A DNA stretch of 64,000 nucleotides from Glutamicibacter sp. MNS18 (GTDB taxonomy: Bacteria > Actinomycetota > Actinomycetes > Actinomycetales > Micrococcaceae): assembly GCF_026107515.2 (NCBI RefSeq), contig NZ_JAPCHW010000007.1, forward strand, positions 62,001-126,000, given 5' to 3'. Positions 62,826 to 64,000 of the stretch are shown here, piece by piece. The first letter of the stretch is position 1. Each line of letters starts with the position of its first letter. The position numbers and the translations under genes were made by a program. The notes beneath the pieces are model-generated. The model searched no databases. It saw only the letters and a list, made by a program, of their open reading frames with translations, and was not told where the DNA came from.

Positions 62826-63842
62826 GTGGCTCACAGCGTAAAGACTTCCGAACAGACCGTATCCGAACTCGGCGAAAGCGGAATTCTCCAGGTCATTCTG
62901 CCCATTTTGCGTAGCGAGAACCCGTTGCTGGGCCCCGGGGATGATGCCGGAGCCCTGAAGGTCGCCTCGGGTGAGGTACTGGTTTCCGTTGACACCATGG
63001 TGCAGGACCAGGACTTCAAGCAGCAATGGCCCAGTGGTCTGACGCACCGCGCGTTCGATATCGGGTGGAAATCCGTCGCCCAGAACCTTTCCGATATCAA
63101 TGCCATGGGCGGACGTACCACCGGGGTGGTCATTTCCCTGTCCTTGCCCGGGCAGACAGCGATTGCCTGGGTGGAGGACTTCGCCCACGGTGTCGCCCGG
63201 GCGCTGAAGGAATTGCCCACCACACCACCGGCGATCCTCGGCGGGGATCTGGGACTCTCCACCGAAATCTCGGTGACCACCACCGCCCTGGGGGAGAGCG
63301 CAGGGCGCAAGATGCTGCGCTCCGGTGCCCAGACAGGAGACGTGATCGCCGTAGCCGGCCGGGTTGGCGTGGCCGCGGCCGGGCTCGCCCTGCTTGAGCA
63401 CCCGGACTCAAGCCACTTGTGGGGCAGGGCGCTACGCCGACTGGTCCAAGGCCAATGCCGACCGGTACCTCCCCTGGAATCGGGGCCACGGGCCGAGGAA
63501 GCCGGGGCAACGGCGATGCTGGATCTCTCGGACGGGCTGATTGTTGATGGCGGTCGACTGGCCGCTTCCAGTGCCGTGTCCCTGAAGATCGACTCGACCG
63601 CCCTGACCGAGTTCGCCGAACGGTTGGAACCGGCCGCCCACCTGCTCCACACCGAACCACTGCAATGGGTACTCTACGGTGGCGAGGACTTCGGGCTGCT
63701 GGCCACGTTCCCGAATGAACAGGCCGTACCCGAGGAATTCACCATCATCGGCACGGTCGGTGCGGCGGATTCCACCGGGCCTGCGGTCTACATCGACGGA
63801 GAAAAAATGGCCGAATCCAAGGGATTCGACCACTTCTCCTAG
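62826..63842 (+). CDS. thiL: Thiamine-monophosphate kinase
   Basis: Phosphorylates thiamine monophosphate to the active diphosphate cofactor. From GTG 62826 the protein has 338 residues, the usual ThiL length; AGGGATA lies just upstream, while the longer frame to 62718 overlaps the GTPase. Seen are LLGPGDDAGALKVASGE, VSVDTMVQDQDF, SVAQNLSDINAMGG, ILGGDLGLS, MLDLSDGLIVDGGRLA and YGGEDFGLLATFP, which form the ATP and metal sites of the PurM-like fold. Confidence 0.94.
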   Translation: MAHSVKTSEQTVSELGESGILQVILPILRSENPLLGPGDDAGALKVASGEVLVSVDTMVQDQDFKQQWPSGLTHRAFDIGWKSVAQNLSDINAMGGRTTGVVISLSLPGQTAIAWVEDFAHGVARALKELPTTPPAILGGDLGLSTEISVTTTALGESAGRKMLRSGAQTGDVIAVAGRVGVAAAGLALLEHPDSSHLWGRALRRLVQGQCRPVPPLESGPRAEEAGATAMLDLSDGLIVDGGRLAASSAVSLKIDSTALTEFAERLEPAAHLLHTEPLQWVLYGGEDFGLLATFPNEQAVPEEFTIIGTVGAADSTGPAVYIDGEKMAESKGFDHFS

Positions 63843-63856
63843 GCTCTTCAAGGGTT

Positions 63857-64000
63857 CTAGAGACCCACGTTGAGCCGGTGTTCGTTCTGCACACGCAACA
63901 GCTCGGATAGTTCATCGGCGATCCGCACCACGGCCTCGTGATGGACCTTCCCCGGTTGCCGGGTCAGCCGTTCAATGGGACCTGACATCGACAACGCGGC
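63857..64000 (-). CDS. IclR-family transcriptional regulator, C-terminal fragment
   Basis: Reading inward from the right edge on the minus strand gives about 47 residues ending at the TAG at 63857-63859. They begin AALSMSGPIERLTRQPGK, the closing helix-strand of the IclR effector-binding domain. The rest lies beyond the window. In actinobacteria an IclR regulator (LtbR type) sits next to leuCD near gltX and the tRNA-Gln/Glu genes and controls leuB and leuCD, which fits this position. That identity is inference from context. Confidence 0.75.
   Translation of the reverse strand, partial: AALSMSGPIERLTRQPGKVHHEAVVRIADELSELLRVQNEHRLNVGL

Noticed and set aside
1-64000. CRISPR arrays, rRNA genes or prophage modules
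   Set aside because: No regularly spaced repeats, rRNA sequence or phage structural genes were seen; the PKD repeats are protein-domain repeats.

Overview
The window is high-GC actinobacterial DNA, most like Micrococcaceae (Arthrobacter/Glutamicibacter type). The basis is many GTG starts, ATGA-coupled operons and a housekeeping gene order known from actinobacteria: serA, leuB, ilvE, an FAH-family gene, gltX, tRNA-Gln/Glu, and a final IclR-type fragment that would fit a leuCD regulator. The species call is inference; no rRNA is present.

Layout. 1-4.7 kb: two tandem STAND/LuxR regulators, the first cut by the window edge. 5-6.7 kb: an undecaprenyl-phosphate sugar-1-phosphate transferase that would start an exopolysaccharide (EPS) repeat unit. 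6.7-9.9 kb: an IS3-family element next to an IS110-family element with a structured non-coding left end. 10.3-29.1 kb: the EPS locus. It has a sulfotransferase, a Wzz protein with a degenerate BY-kinase domain, a Wzx-like flippase, a secreted GH26-like glycosidase, a lipoprotein and a PssD/PssE pair. A five-gene minus-strand operon follows (polymerase, APH-fold protein, second sulfotransferase, second Wzz, GT2), then a 1,689-residue secreted malectin/PKD protein. 29.4-35.5 kb: an SLC13-type transporter, an APS kinase with an extra N-terminal domain, CysQ, CysD and CysN. Together these would import sulfate, make PAPS and clear PAP.

35.8-37.4 kb is serA. From about 37.4 to 47.5 kb base composition turns AT-rich. 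This stretch carries two large fusions of TagB/TagF-type glycerophosphotransferase with GT4 glycosyltransferase (one with a TPR front end), a LicD protein and a pyruvyltransferase-like gene. It looks like an acquired wall or capsule phosphopolymer island. An NYN-domain protein, metG and a NarL-type two-component system follow, then leuB, ilvE, galE, the FAH gene, gltX, a HAD phosphatase, one tRNA-Gln, two tRNA-Glu, a dynamin-like GTPase pair, thiL and the IclR fragment.

The strongest biological reading is a self-contained locus for a sulfated exopolysaccharide: two sulfotransferases lie beside a complete PAPS supply and PAP recycling module, with no cysH or sulfite reductase in view. Many genes of this locus share a C/TTTGGGGGA element just before the start codon that the housekeeping genes of the window lack.
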